Shown here piece by piece: positions 47,202 through 60,110 of a DNA stretch of 64,000 bases (position 1 is its first letter; the number at the start of each line of letters is the position of its first letter). This stretch comes from Corylus avellana. Lineage: Eukaryota; Streptophyta; Magnoliopsida; Fagales; Betulaceae. Made by a program: the position numbers and the translations under genes. The stretch covers positions 10,822,542-10,886,541 of the forward strand of contig NC_081551.1 in NCBI RefSeq assembly GCF_901000735.1, given 5' to 3'. Under the pieces are notes generated by a model. It saw only the letters and a program-made list of their open reading frames with translations. It was not told where the DNA came from and searched no databases.

Positions 47202-47403
47202 TATATATTTTGATGTGATGCAGAAACTCAAAGAGTCCAATACAAATTTTTTTGTTATGTGCAAATAGACTGTTGCTGAGATAATTTTCATCGTAATTGA
47301 TGGAAGGTAGACGTCTTGGAACAACCTAGTAGTGTCTAACTAGAGGAATACTTGTCTTTATTATGTTATCTTGTCAATAATGTGGTTGAAGTGTATGCAA
47401 TCA
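45842..47403. repeat. Macro-array unit 8 (deleted)
   Basis: ORF at 46001-46201. Only 1562 bases: at about 46968 the tail of module 1 (GGGATTTTCAAGTTGA) joins directly to CCATTGCACCCACTG of module 4, removing modules 2 and 3 and the (TA)n spacer. Microsatellite at 47127-47200. Confidence 0.88.
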
Positions 47404-48853
47404 CTTAGTTTGATCCATGCATGTTATCCCTATAATACTAGTTTACTTTACGAATAATAGGCTGACGCAAACATATATCAGTGTAATCGAGTTCTTTACG
47501 ATCCATGCTTGTGTTTTTCAATTTTCCCAAACTGTTCAAGAGACGGGACTTGTACTGTTCGAATGATTACTCACTTATCTTTAGTGTTGACAATCTACCA
47601 AAATCTATTGTTTGCCAGTAAGAGTCTATTCATCATGAAATTTATATTTATTTTTTTGTTGTTCTTCTTTTGTGCCACATCAATTTGGTATCACGGACAT
47701 CACAACTATTTTCTACAACAATTGCGAGATGCACCTCTCGGCCTACATAGCAACCCGCCCATAACAAGGACTATCTTTTATGGTAGTTAAATGTGGCTGA
47801 GTGTGACAGATGGAAATTCATGGGGGAAACTTATAAATGCCTGTTAGGGAATTGGAAACAAATTTCCAACACACATGTTTGTAGGATGCTCCTACAAATC
47901 AACCTCTAAAAGCGATATGTGTACTTTAAGCTATTAAAAACGCATGTGAGAAGCACAGGCTATTAAAAAAAAATTTCTACGAACTTCTCACATGCTCAGA
48001 AAGACATTTAATTTTTAGAGACTAGTTTGTAAGAAATTTAAGTGCAAAGCAGTTTCGTGGACTTAATCATACCAAAATGGTGATGAACAAGTCTTTTTGT
48101 CGGCCCGAACAAATTTAAGGGAATGAAGAAGTGGTGGAATTAATCTTAGGGTCGACAGGATTCCAAACTAAAGCCTAGGGGGGAAGGGTGAACCCTTTGG
48201 GGGATGCCTCAAATGTTGCTGCTAATGCCTCGAAAAGACCTTCCCCCAAAACCCTGAAAAGGTTCCCTCAAACCCTAAATTAGGGTTTAAAAATGTAGGT
48301 TTTGTGGAGGTTACTATTAACATAAATTATAGGTGCTTAGATGAGGTACTAACCGAGAGAAGATTGTATGGTAACCAAGAATGGATTTTTTTTGGTTTTT
48401 GTAAGTTGATTTTATTATATATATTGCATAAGGATGTGATAGAATATTTAAAAATTATTTGTAGCCTAGAGGGTTGGGTGGTAGATTTTGGGGAGAGAGA
48501 GTTGGGGTTCGAGTCCATGGTATGGATTTTTTTGGGATTTTCAAATTGATTTTCTTGTACATATTGTATTGGGATGTGATAGAATATCAGAAAATCCATT
48601 GTAGCCAAGTGGTTTGGGTGTTTGATTTTGGGGGTAGGGATTCGAGTCTTGAAATGTGGTTTTTTGGGTTTTGTAAGTTAGGTTTATTGTATATATTTTA
48701 TTTATATGTAATTGGACATCTCAAAAAGTTTAGCGGTTCAGTGGTTAAGGTGTTGGTTTTTGGGGGTGAGAGGAGAGGTTCGATTGCACGGATGGGTTTT
48801 CTTGGGTGTTTTTCAAGTGTTTTTTTTTTTTTTTATATATATATATATATATG

Positions 48854-48902
<49 letters not shown>

Positions 48903-49087
48903 TTTGTAGCTTAGTGGCAAAAGCCTTAACCATTGCACCCACTGTAGGGCCCGTTAGGACTCAAGCGTAAACCGCTATTGATATGGGAAAAATTAAAAAC
49001 ATCATTAGCGGCGATTTAATGTTGCCGCTATTTAGTGGACACAATATAAAAACTAAAAGTCGCCGCCATTGCATATATATATATGTG

Positions 49088-49128
<41 letters not shown>
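47404..49128. repeat. Macro-array unit 9, left part
   Basis: ORF within 47509-47790. Modules near 48460, 48602 and 48730. Long (TA)n at 48833-48897 and type 4 at about 48904. The CA microsatellite (49098-49124) is opened by a solo LTR at 49129. Confidence 0.88.
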
Positions 49129-51804
49129 TGTAACGCCCTGATGTTTGAACTAACAAATATCGAACTCGTGACACTGCAACTTTAGAAAATACAATCTTAC
49201 AGCGGAGTATGTATATTTTTTTCTTTTTCTATGACCTAGGAATAACTTACACAACACAGTTGAGCTGACTGAAATACCTCGAGGTGATATATTATTAAAT
49301 AAAATAGAAACATGGTTTTCATTACAACATATGTACACACTAGGTGTACCAAATATATACCACAGACGGCACCTAAATTAATATAGTAATATCTATTAAG
49401 TTTACACACATCACCATACATAATAAAAAATATTAACATAAATGAGACTTGCTCCATAGAGTAAGCATAAATCCTGCAGCAGATGGTCTATCAACCAGTA
49501 AAAGGACCATCGTCCTCACTTTCTATCCCTGTATCAAGATCTATGTAAAGATGACATTATCATATTTACATAGGCAAACAAGTGAGTCATCTATTTTCCT
49601 AGATATAAAGACTAAAAGGACTAGTTTGAACAAATAAGATTAAAGACTAAAATATATAATAATGAATGAGTTGTGAATGCAGCGTAACGACAGATTAGTT
49701 TGTGTTTTATGATAATCTTTCTTCAGACCTCTTCTCATGAGCTCTCAGCCCGCTTATGTCCGTTATGTCCCTCACACTTTAGAGGTTTACCTGTTTGGTG
49801 CTGGCAACTACACCGTCCCAGCTTAGTTATATATTAGGCCTGTTGGACGGTTATATACCCTCATCCACTGAGATACCGACAGTTCCTCGCGGCAATCCAC
49901 CCAGCTTGTTCTTAAGGTGGCTATCTTATCAGCCCATTTTATTAGACAGATTATGCAGCAGTTGTATTGCAAAATTATATCAATAAGACAAAATAAGAAT
50001 TCCTATAACAATAAAACAAAGCTAGTACTCAGTAAGTATATCCATACTTACTCTCCTTAGGGTAGTATTCTGCTCCACTTCTGCACATAATACATACATA
50101 CAAACAATACTTAGTTCATCCTCCAATAATAAAATTGTTTAAAGACCCTCATCTTTTTATATTTATTTATTATCCGTCACTTTATCTTTATTTACTCATT
50201 TTATTATATTAATCTAAGATAGTCATTTATAACTAGTTAAATGACTGAATGTAAATGTTAAATGCATATTTCGGGGATGAGATCAAATGGTCCTTACCGC
50301 CAGAAATATGAATAGAAATTTAAATGACATAAAAGAAATGACTGAATCTAAATGTTAAATGCATATTTCGGGGATGAGATCAAATGGTCCTTACCGCCAG
50401 AAATATGAACAGAAATTTAAATGACATAAAAGAAATGACTGAATCTAAATGTTAAATGCATATTTCGGGGATGAGATCAAATGGTCCTTACCGCCAGAAA
50501 TATGAACAGAAATTTAAATGACATAAAAAGAAATGACTGAATGTAAATGTTAAATGCATATTTCGGGGATGAGATCAAAAGGTCCTTACCGCCAGTAATA
50601 TGAACAGAAATTTAAATGACATAAAAGAAATGACTGAATGTAAATACTGTAAAGTAAATAATATATAGATAATATAATAAGTCCTTAATTGATTTTGTCC
50701 ACTAGCTCTTTATTATTAATTCACTTGTATCCATTACTTTATTTTACATTATACACTTTATTGGGTCTTTAAACAATTAAATGAGGACAAGTAATAAAAG
50801 CAATAAATCATGATATTTATACATGAAACACTTACCCAATAATCCTTAGAAGTAAAACTCCACCAAATCTTCTCTAGGTAGCTAGTTTTAGAAAAACACT
50901 TGAACACTACAAGAAAGATCTAGGCTATATGGTATTTGACTAGAACTAAAAAACAAAATGAAAGGAGGAGCAAACAATTTTATTTGTTCTAAGATTGTAA
51001 ATAAAAAGCAAGTGAAAGTGACTATAGCTTAGGCTCTATTTATAAGAGAATGAATGGTTAGGATTTATTTTTAAACCTTTGATCTAAGGGTTGAGATGTA
51101 TTTAACCATAAGAATGAACTTGGTCCATATTTCATACTCTATACCAAATAGTATTTTCGTCCAAAATGAGGGCAGTGTATTCTGATCCATTTTTCAATGT
51201 CCAAACATACTCCGATTGACATGAAATTTTGAGAGTAGATAGAGGACTCCGAGACAAACATTTTATATATTTCGTTCGACTTCATCCGAGTTCGTTTGAG
51301 TCTATTTTTGGCCTATACAAAGTTTCCAATTCAACTTAGGCTTTAACTATTTGCATTCCCACTTGGCCACTTGTCTTATTAAATCATTATAATCATGATA
51401 TTTACTATAATCATCATTACTAGAAGACTTTAAGCTTTCAACAAAGGTGGCTAGCCTTGGTATCTTTTTTTAGCAGTTTTAATCTCATTTAGACAGTATG
51501 AAAATTAAGACACTGCTTTTTAGGCTAAAAATTGCAAAGCTTCAAATTAATTTATGACTTCGCTAAACACTAATATAAATAATTTATTCACTAGATTGGG
51601 TTTGATTATGCCCATAAACATATTAGTGAAGCTAAATTTTTAGAATTGAAGTAATATACATAAGAGGTCAAAAATCAATGTAATATACCTTTAACACTAA
51701 ATAGTTATTTAATATCATTAATCCACATATCATTGTTCTAATTTATCGATTATATTTTAAATCTATTTAATATTATTTAAATAAGAGTTTTAAAATCTAG
51801 GTCG

Positions 51805-51809
<5 letters not shown>
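49129..51809 (-). mobile_element. Solo LTR of a TGTAACGCCC-type element
   Basis: 2681 bases beginning TGTAACGCCCTG and ending AGGTCGTTACA, with the inverted TGTAACG/CGTTACA ends common in plant Ty3/Gypsy chromovirus LTRs. The orientation is read from a TATA box on the minus strand (TATAAATAG, 51036-51044) followed by leader-like sequence. No PBS, PPT or ORF adjoins, so it is a solo LTR. It sits in a CA/TA microsatellite, so a target duplication cannot be verified (CATAT left, CACAC right). The ORFs at 49150-49986 are inside the LTR and show no family features. Confidence 0.75.
50241..50640. repeat. Four tandem 97-bp repeats inside the solo LTR
   Basis: ATGACTGAAT recurs at 50241, 50338, 50435, 50533 and 50630, giving periods of 97, 97, 98 and 97. 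Each unit contains TTTCGGGGATGAGATCAAA and CCTTACCGCCAG. Copies are almost identical, so the expansion is recent. It lies downstream of the minus-strand TATA box. Confidence 0.92.
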
Positions 51810-51871
<62 letters not shown>

Positions 51872-52087
51872 GAGAGAGAGAGAGATATCTATGTTGATGT
51901 GATGTAGAAACTCAAAGAGTCCAATACAAATTCTTTAGTTATTTGCTGATAGACTGTTTCTGAGATAATTTTCATCAAAATTGAGGGATGGTAGTCGTCT
52001 TGGAACAACCTAGTAGTGTCTAACTAGAAGAATACTTGTCTTTATTATCTTATCTTGTCAAAAACGTGGTTGAAGTGTAAGCAATCA
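51810..52087. repeat. Macro-array unit 9, right part
   Basis: The CA then TA then GA microsatellite resumes (51810-51883), followed by GATATCTATGTTGATGTGAT and the usual unit end. Confidence 0.88.
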
Positions 52088-53805
52088 CTTAGTTTGATCC
52101 ATGCATGTTATCCCTATAAAACTAGTTTAGTTTACGAATAATAGGCTGACGCAAACATATATCAATGTAATCGAGTTCTTTAAGATCCATACTTGTGTTT
52201 TTAAATTTTCCCAAACATTTCAAGAGACGGGACTTGTACTGTTCGATTGATTACTCACTTAACTTTAGTGTTGAGAATCTACCAAAATCTACTGTTTGCC
52301 AGTAAGAGTCTTTTCATCATGAAATTTATATTTATTTTTTGTTGTTCTTCTTTTGCGCCACATCAATTTGGTATCACAGACATCACAACTGTTTTCTACA
52401 ATAATTGTGAGATGCACCTTTCCACCCACATAGCAACCTGCCCATAACAATTACTGTCTTTTATGGTAGTTAAATGTGGCTGAGTGTGACAGATGGTAAT
52501 TCATAGGTGAAACTTATAAATGAGTGTTAGGGAATTGGACACAAATTTCCTCCACACATGTTTGTGGGATGCCCCCACAAATGAACCTCTAAAAGGGATA
52601 TATGTTCCTTAAGCTATTAAAAAGGCATGTGAGAAGCACAGGCTATTATAAAAAAAAATTTATGAACTTGTCATGTGTTAAGAAAGACATTTAATTTTTA
52701 GAGACAAGTTTCTAAGAGATTTAAGTGCAAAGCAATTTCGTGGACTTAATCATACCAAAATGGTGATGAAAAAGCGTTTTTGTCCTCCCAAACAAATTTA
52801 AGGGAATGAAGAAGCGGTGGAATTAATATTAGGGTTGACGGGATTCAAAACTAAAGCCTAGGGGGGAAGGGTGAACCCTTTGGGGGATGCCTCAAATGTT
52901 GCTGCTAATGCCTCGAAAAGACCTTCCCCCAAACCCTGAAAAGGTTCCCTCAAACCCTAAATTTGGGTTTAAAAATGTAGGTTTTGTGGAGGTTACTGTT
53001 CATATAAATTATAGGTGCTAAGATGAGGTACAAATCGAGAGAAGATTGTATGCTAACCAGGAAGGGATTTTTTAGGGTTTTTGTAAGTTAATTTTATTAT
53101 ATATATTGCGTAAGGATGTGATAGAACATTGAAAAATGCTTTGTAGCCTAGTGGATTGGGGGGTAGATTTTGGGAAGAGAGGATAGGGGCTTGAGTCCAT
53201 GGAATTGATTTTTTTGGGATTTTCAAGATGATTTTATTGTATATATTGTATTAGGATATGATAGAATATCAGAAAATGCATTGTAGCAAACTGGTTTGGG
53301 TGTTTGATTTTGGGGGTAGGGATTCGAGTCTTGAAATATGGTTTTGTGGGTTTTATAAGTTAGGTTTATTGTATATATTTTATTTATATGTAATTGAACA
53401 TCACAAAAACTTTAGTGGTTTAGTGGTTAAGGTGTTGGTTTTTTAGGGTGAGAGGAGAGGTTCAAGTGCTAGGATATGTTTTCTTGGTTGTTTTTCAAGT
53501 CTTTTTATTTTATTTTATACATATATGTTTTATAAATGTGATAACATATATATATAAAAGCTTTGTAGCTTCGTGGCTAAATCCTTAACCATTGCACCCA
53601 CAGAAGGGCTCGTTCGGACTCAAGCGTCGCCGGTTTTGATATGGGAAAAATTAAAAAGATCCTTAGCGGCGATTTAATGTTGCCGCTATTTAGTGGACAC
53701 ATGACAAAAACTAAAAAAGATCGTTAGCTAAGTCACCGCCATTGCATGTATATATATATATATATATACAGACACACACACACACACACACATATATACA
53801 TAAAT

Positions 53806-53838
<33 letters not shown>

Positions 53839-54040
53839 TATCTATGTTGATGTGATGGAGAAACTCAAAGAGTCCAATACAAATTCTTTAGTTATGTGCT
53901 GATAGACTGTTTCTGAGATAATTTTAATCATAATTGATGGATGGTAGACGTCTTGGAACAACCTAGTGGTGTCTAACTAGAAGAATACTTGTCTTTATTA
54001 CGTTATCTTGTCAAAAACGTGGTTGAAGTGTAAGCAATCA
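52088..54040. repeat. Macro-array unit 10
   Basis: ORF at 52247-52447. Carries private variants (GATGAAAAAGCGTTTTTG at 52765, GGGAAGAGAGGATAGGGGC at about 53171) that recur 3856 bases later in unit 12, showing a block duplication. Modules near 53142, 53287 and 53413. Microsatellite at 53747-53838. Confidence 0.9.
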
Positions 54041-55451
54041 CTTAGTTTGATCCGTGTAGGTTATCCCTATAATACTAGTTTAGTTTATGAATAATAGGCT
54101 AACACAAACTTATATCAATGTAATCGAGTTCTTTACGATCCATGCTTGTGTTTTTAAATTTTCCCAAACTTTTCAAGAGATGGGAGTTGCACTGTTCGAG
54201 AGATAACTCACTTAGCTTTGGTGTTGAGAATCTACCAAAATCTATTGTTTGCCAGTAAGAGTCTATTCATCATGAAATCTATATTTATTTTTTGTTTTTC
54301 TTCTTTTGTGCCACATCAATTTGGTATCACGGACATCACAACTGTTTTCTACAACAATTGCGAAATGCTCCTTTCAGCCCACATAGCAACCTGTCCGTAA
54401 CAGTGACTAACTTTTATGGTAGTTAAATGTGGTTGAGTGTGACAGATGGAAATTCATGGGGGAAACTTATAAATGCTTGTTAGGGAATTGGACACAAATT
54501 TCCAACACACATGTTTGTAGGATGCTCCTACAAATCAACCTCTAAAAGCGATGTGTACTTGAAGCTATTAAAAAGGCATGTGAGAAGCACAGGCTATTAA
54601 AAAAAAAATTATATGAACTTCTCACATGCTAAGAAATACATTTAATTTTTAGAGACTAGTTTCTAAGAACTATAAGTACAAAGCAATTTCGTGGACTTAA
54701 TCATACCAAAATGGTGATGAACAAGTCGTTTTGTCCTCCCGACCAAATGAAAGGGAATGAAGAAGCGGTGGAATTAATCTTAGGGTCGATGGGATTCAAA
54801 GCTAAAGCCTACGGGGGAAGGGTGAACCCTTTGGGAGATGCCTCAAATGTTGCTGCTAATGCCTCGAAAAGACCTTCCCCCAAACCTTGAAAAGGTTCCC
54901 TTAAACCGTAAATTAGGGTTTAAAAATGTAGGTTTTGTGGAGGTTACTATTCATATAAATTATAGGTGCTAAGATGAGGTACTAATCGAGAGAAGATTGT
55001 GTGGTAACTAGGAATAGATTTTTTTGGGTTTTTGTAAGTGATTTTATTACATATATTGCGTAAGGATGTGATTGAATACTGAAAAATGCTTTGTAGCCTA
55101 GTGGGTTGAGTGGTAGATTTTGGGAAGAGGGGGTACGGGTTCGAGTCCATGGAATTGATTTTTTTTGGGATTTTCATGTTGATTTTATTGTCTATATTGT
55201 ATTAGGATGTGATAGAATATCAGAAAATGCATTGTAGCCAACTGGTTTGGGTGTTTGATTTTGGGGGTAGGGATTCGAGTCTTGAAATGTGGTTTTTTGG
55301 GTTTTGTAGGTTAGGTTTATTGTATATATTTTATTTAAATGTAATTGGACATCACAAAAAGTTTAGTGGTTCAGTGGTTAAGGTGTTGGTTTTTGGGGGT
55401 GAGAGGAGAGGTTCGAGCGCTAGGATGGGTTTTCTTGGATGTTTTTCAATT

Positions 55452-55488
<37 letters not shown>

Positions 55489-55690
55489 GCTTTGTAGCTT
55501 AGTGGCTAAAGCCTTAACCATTACACCCACTGAAGGGCCCATTCGGACGGAAGCGTCCCCGCTATTGATATGGGAAAAATTAAAAAGATGATTAGCGGCG
55601 ATTTAATGTTGCCGCTATTTAGTGGACACAAGATAAAAACTAAAAAAGATCATTAGCTAAGTCGCCGCCATTGCATATAGAAATATATGT

Positions 55691-55731
<41 letters not shown>

Positions 55732-55945
55732 GAGAGAGAGAGATATCTATGTTGATGTGATGTAGAAACTCAAAGAGTCCAACATCAATTCTTTAGTTCT
55801 GTGCTGATAGACTGTTGGTGAGATAATTTTCATCATAATTCATGGATGGTAGACGTCTTGGAACAAGCTAGTAGTGTCCAACTAGTGGAATACCTGTCTT
55901 TATTATCTTATCTTGTGAATAACATGGTTGAAGTGTAAGCAATCA
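54041..55945. repeat. Macro-array unit 11
   Basis: The ORF is shortened at its start (54218-54400). Four tRNA-like modules are clear: 55092-55148 (box B GGTTCGAGTCC, a full match to GGTTCGANTCC), 55232-55282, 55361-55422 and 55493-55550. (TA)n at 55455-55485, and compound microsatellite at 55675-55742. Confidence 0.9.
55092..55148 (+). repeat. tRNA-like module type 1, best box B match
   Basis: Box A-like TAGCCTAGTGGGTTGAG and box B GGTTCGAGTCC, which fits GGTTCGANTCC exactly. The next module starts about 140 bases on. The spacer between modules, TTTTTTTGGGATTTTCATG then TTGATTTTATTG, is repeated too. It looks like the head of a tRNA-derived SINE. Confidence 0.58.
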
Positions 55946-57615
55946 CTTACTTTGATCCATTCATGTTATCCCTATAATACTAGTTTAGTTTACGAATAAT
56001 AGGCTGACATAAACATATATCAATGTAATCGAGTTTTGCGATCCATGCTTGTGTTTTTAAATTTTCCCAAACTTTTCAAGAGATGGGAGTTGCACTGTTC
56101 GAGTGATAACTCACTTAGCTTTGGTGTTGAGAATCTACCAAAATCTATTGTTTGCCAGTAAGAGTCTATTCATCATGAAATCTATATTTATTTTTTGTTT
56201 TTCTTCTTTTGTGCCACATCAATTTGGTATCACGGACATCACAACTATTTTCTACAACAATTGCGAAATGCTCCTTTCAGCCCACATAGCAACCTGTCCG
56301 TAACAGTGACTAACTTTTATGGTAGTTAAATGTGGTTGAGTGTGACAGATGGTAATTCATAGGTGAAACTTATAAATGAGTGTTAGGGAATTGGACACAA
56401 ATTTCCTACACACATGTTTGTGGGATGCCCCCACAAATCAACCTCTAAAAGGGATATGTGTTCCTTAAGCTATTAAAAAGGCATGTGAGAAGCACAGGCT
56501 ATTATAAAAAAAAATTTAAGAACTTGTCATGTGTTAAGAAATACATTTAATTTTTAGAGACAAGTTTGTAAGAGATTTAAGTGCAAAGCAATTTCGTGGA
56601 CTTAATCATACCAAAATTGTGATGAAAAAGCGTTTTTGTCCTCCCAAACAAATTTAAGGGAATGAAGAAGCGGTGGAATTAATATTAGGGTTGACGGGAT
56701 TCAAAACTAAAGCCTAGGGGGGAAGGGTGAACCCTTTGGGGGATGCCTCAAATGTTGCTGCTAATGCCTCGAAAAGACCTTCCCCCAAACCCTGAAAAGG
56801 TTCCCTCAAACCCTAAATTTGGGTTTCAAAATGTAGGTTTTGTGGAGGTTACTGTTCATATAAATTATAGGTGCTAAGATGAGGTACAAATCGAGAGAAG
56901 ATTGTATGGTAACCAGGAAGGGATTTTTTAGGGTTTTTGTAAGTTGATTTTATTATATATATTGCGTAAGGATGTGATAGAACATTGAAAAATGCTTTGT
57001 AGCCTAGTGGATTGGGGGGTAGATTTTGGGAAGAGAGGATAGGGGCTTGAGTCCATGGAATTGATTTTTTTGGGATTTTCAAGATGATTTTATTGTATAT
57101 ATTGTATTAGGATATGATAGAATATCAGAAAATGCATTGTAGCAAACTGGTTTGGGTGTTTGATTTTGGGGGTAGGGATTCGAGTCTTGAAATATGGTTT
57201 TGTGGGTTTTATAAGTTAGGTTTATTGTATATATTTTATTTATATGTAATTGAACATCACAAAAAGTTTAGTGGTTTAGTGGTTAAGGTGTTGGTTTTTT
57301 AGGGTGAGAGGAGAGGTTCAAGTGCTAGGATATGTTTTCTTGGTTGTTTTTCAAGTCTTTTTATTTTATTTTATATATATATGTTTTATAAATGTGATAA
57401 CATATATATATATATATATATATATAAAAGCTTTGTAGCTTAGTGGCTAAATCCTTAACCATTGCACCCACAGAAGGGCTCGTTCGGACTCAAGCGTCGC
57501 CGGTTTTGATATGGGAAAAATTAAAAAGATCATTAGCGGCGATTTAATGTTGCCGCTATTTAGTGGACACATGACAAAAACTAAAAAAGATCGTTAGCTA
57601 AGTCACCGCCATTGC

Positions 57616-57660
<45 letters not shown>

Positions 57661-57673
57661 AATATACATAAAT

Positions 57674-57704
<31 letters not shown>

Positions 57705-57906
57705 TATCTATGTTGATGTGATGGAGAAACTCAAAGAGTCCAATACAAATTCTTTAGTTATGTGCTGATAGACTGTTTCTGAGATAATTTTAATCATAAT
57801 TGATGGATGGTAGACGTCTTGGAACAACCTAGTGGTGTCTAACTAGAAGAATACTTGTCTTTATTACGTTATCTTGTGAAAAACGTGGTTGAAGTGTAAG
57901 CAATCA
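55946..57906. repeat. Macro-array unit 12 (duplicate of unit 10 over most of its length)
   Basis: ORF at 56103-56303. From about 56340 onward it matches unit 10 at a constant offset of 3856 (3866 after the microsatellite). Modules near 56998, 57143 and 57270, (TA)n at 57404-57425, and microsatellite at 57615-57705. Confidence 0.9.
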
Positions 57907-58896
57907 CTTACTTTGATCCGTGTAGGTTATCCCTATAATACTAGTTTAGTTTACGAATAATAGGCTAACGCAAACTTATATCAATGTAATCGAGTTCTTT
58001 ACGATCCATGCTTGTGTTTTTAAATTTTCCCAAATTTTTCAAGAGATGGGAGTTGCACTGTTCGAGTGATAACTCACTTAGCTTTGGTGTTGAGAATCTA
58101 CCAAAATCTATTGTTTGCCAGTAAGAGTCTATTCATCATGAAATCTATATTTATTTTTTGTTTTTCTTCTTTTGTGCCACATCAATTTGGTATCACGGAC
58201 ATCACAACTGTTTTCTACAACAATTGCGAAATGCTCCTTTCAGCCCACATAGCAACCTGTCCGTAACAATGACTATTTTTATGGTAGTTAAATGTGGCTG
58301 AGTGTGACAGATGGTAATTCATGGGGGAAATATATAAATAAGTGTTCGGGAATTGGACACAAATTTCCTACACACATGTTTGTAGGATGCTCCTAGAAAT
58401 CAAACTCTAAAACCGATATGTGTACTTAAAGCTATTAAAAAGGCATGTGAGGAAGACAGGCTGTTAAAAAAAAATTTATATGAACTTCTCACATGCTAAG
58501 AAATGCATCTAATTTGGAGAGACTAGTTTGTAAGAAAACTAAGTGCAAAGCAATTTCGTGGACTTAATCATACCTAAATGGTGATGAACAATTCTTTTTG
58601 TCCTCCCGAACAAATTAAAGGGAATGAAGAAGCGGTGGAATTAGTCTTAGGGTCGACGGGATTCAAAACTAAAGCCTACGGGGGAAGGGTGAGATATCTA
58701 TGTTGATGTGATGCAGCAACTCAAAGAGTCCAATACAAATTCTTTAGTTGTGTGCTAGTAGACTGTTGCTGACATAATTTTCATCATAATTGATGGATGG
58801 TCGACGTCTTGGAACAAGCTAGTAGTGTCCAACTAGAAGAATACTTGTCTTTATTATCTTATCTTGTCAATAACGTGGTTCAAGTGTAAGTAATCA
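57907..58896. repeat. Macro-array unit 13 (truncated, 990 bp)
   Basis: ORF at 58066-58266. At about 58690 the segment GGGGGAAGGGTGA is joined directly to GATATCTATGTTGATG. All tRNA-like modules, GCGGCGA motifs and the microsatellite are missing. Confidence 0.9.
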
Positions 58897-59835
58897 CTTA
58901 GTTTGATACGTTCATGTTATCCCTATAAAACTAGTTTTGTTTACGAATAATAGGCTGACGCAAACATATATCAATGTAATCGAGTTCTTTACGATCCATG
59001 CTTGTGTTTTTAAATTTTCCTAAACTTTTCAAGAGATGGGACTTGCACTGTTCGAGTGATTACCCACTTATCTTTAGTGTTGAGAGTCTACCAAAATATA
59101 TTGTTTGCAAGTAAGAGCCTATTCATCATGAAATTTATATTTATTTTTTGTTGTTCTTCTTTTGTGTCACATCAATTTGATATCATGGACATCACAACTA
59201 TTTTCTACAACAATTGCGAGATGCACCTTTCCGCCCACATAGCAACCCGCCCGTAACAAGGACTATCTTTTATGGTAGTTAAATGTGCCTGAGTGTGACA
59301 TATGGTAATTCATGGGGGAAACTTATAAATGAGTGTTAGGGAATTGGATACAAATTTCCTACACACATGTTTGTAGGATGCTCTTACAAATCAACCTCTA
59401 AAAATGATATGTGCACTTTAAGCTATTAAAAAAGCATGTGAGAAGCACATGCTATTAAAAAAAATTTATCTGAACTTCTCACATGCTAAGAAGTACATAT
59501 AATTTTTAGAGACTAGTTTGTTCGAAATCAAAGTGCGAAGCAATTTCGTGGACTTAATCATACCAACATGGTGATGAACAAGTCTTTTTGTCCCCCCAAA
59601 CAAATTGAAGGGAATGAAGAAGCGTTGGAATTAATCTTAGGGTCGACGGGATTCAAAACTATAGCCTAGGAGGGAAGGGTGAACCCTTTGGGGGATGCCT
59701 CAAATGTTGTTGCTAATGCCTCGAAAGGACCTTCCCCCAAACCCTGAAAAGGTTCCCTCAAACCCTAAATTAGGGTTTAAAAATGTAGGTTTTGTGGAGG
59801 TTACTGTTCATATAAAATATAGGTGCTAAGATGGA

Positions 59836-59895
<60 letters not shown>

Positions 59896-60110
59896 AAGAG
59901 ATAGAGAGTGAGATATCTATGTTGATGTGATGCAGAAACTCAAAGACTCCAACACAAATTCTTTAGTTGTGTGCTGGTAGACTGTTGCTGAGATAATTTT
60001 CATCATAATTGATGGATGGTAGATGTCTTGGAACAAGCTAGTAGTGTCCAACTAGAAGAATACTTGTCTTTATTATCTTGTCAATAACGTGGTTCAAGTG
60101 TAAGCAATCA
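58897..60110. repeat. Macro-array unit 14 (truncated, with inverted microsatellite)
   Basis: ORF at 59056-59256. After GTGCTAAGATG (59832) the modules are missing. An inverted structure follows: GATATC(TC)n(TA)n...AGAGAGTGAGATATC at 59833-59917, so the usual GA block is here present in both orientations around a TA centre. Confidence 0.88.

Noticed and set aside
48474..48909. ORFs ending in repeated Tyr-Ile
   Set aside because: Translation of the TA microsatellite, not protein coding.
50241..50640. CRISPR-like array
   Set aside because: Contiguous 97-bp repeats with no spacers, in plant DNA.
55092..55550. True tRNA genes
   Set aside because: Box A and B matches are present, but I cannot fold a full cloverleaf with acceptor stem and anticodon arm. 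Called tRNA-like only.
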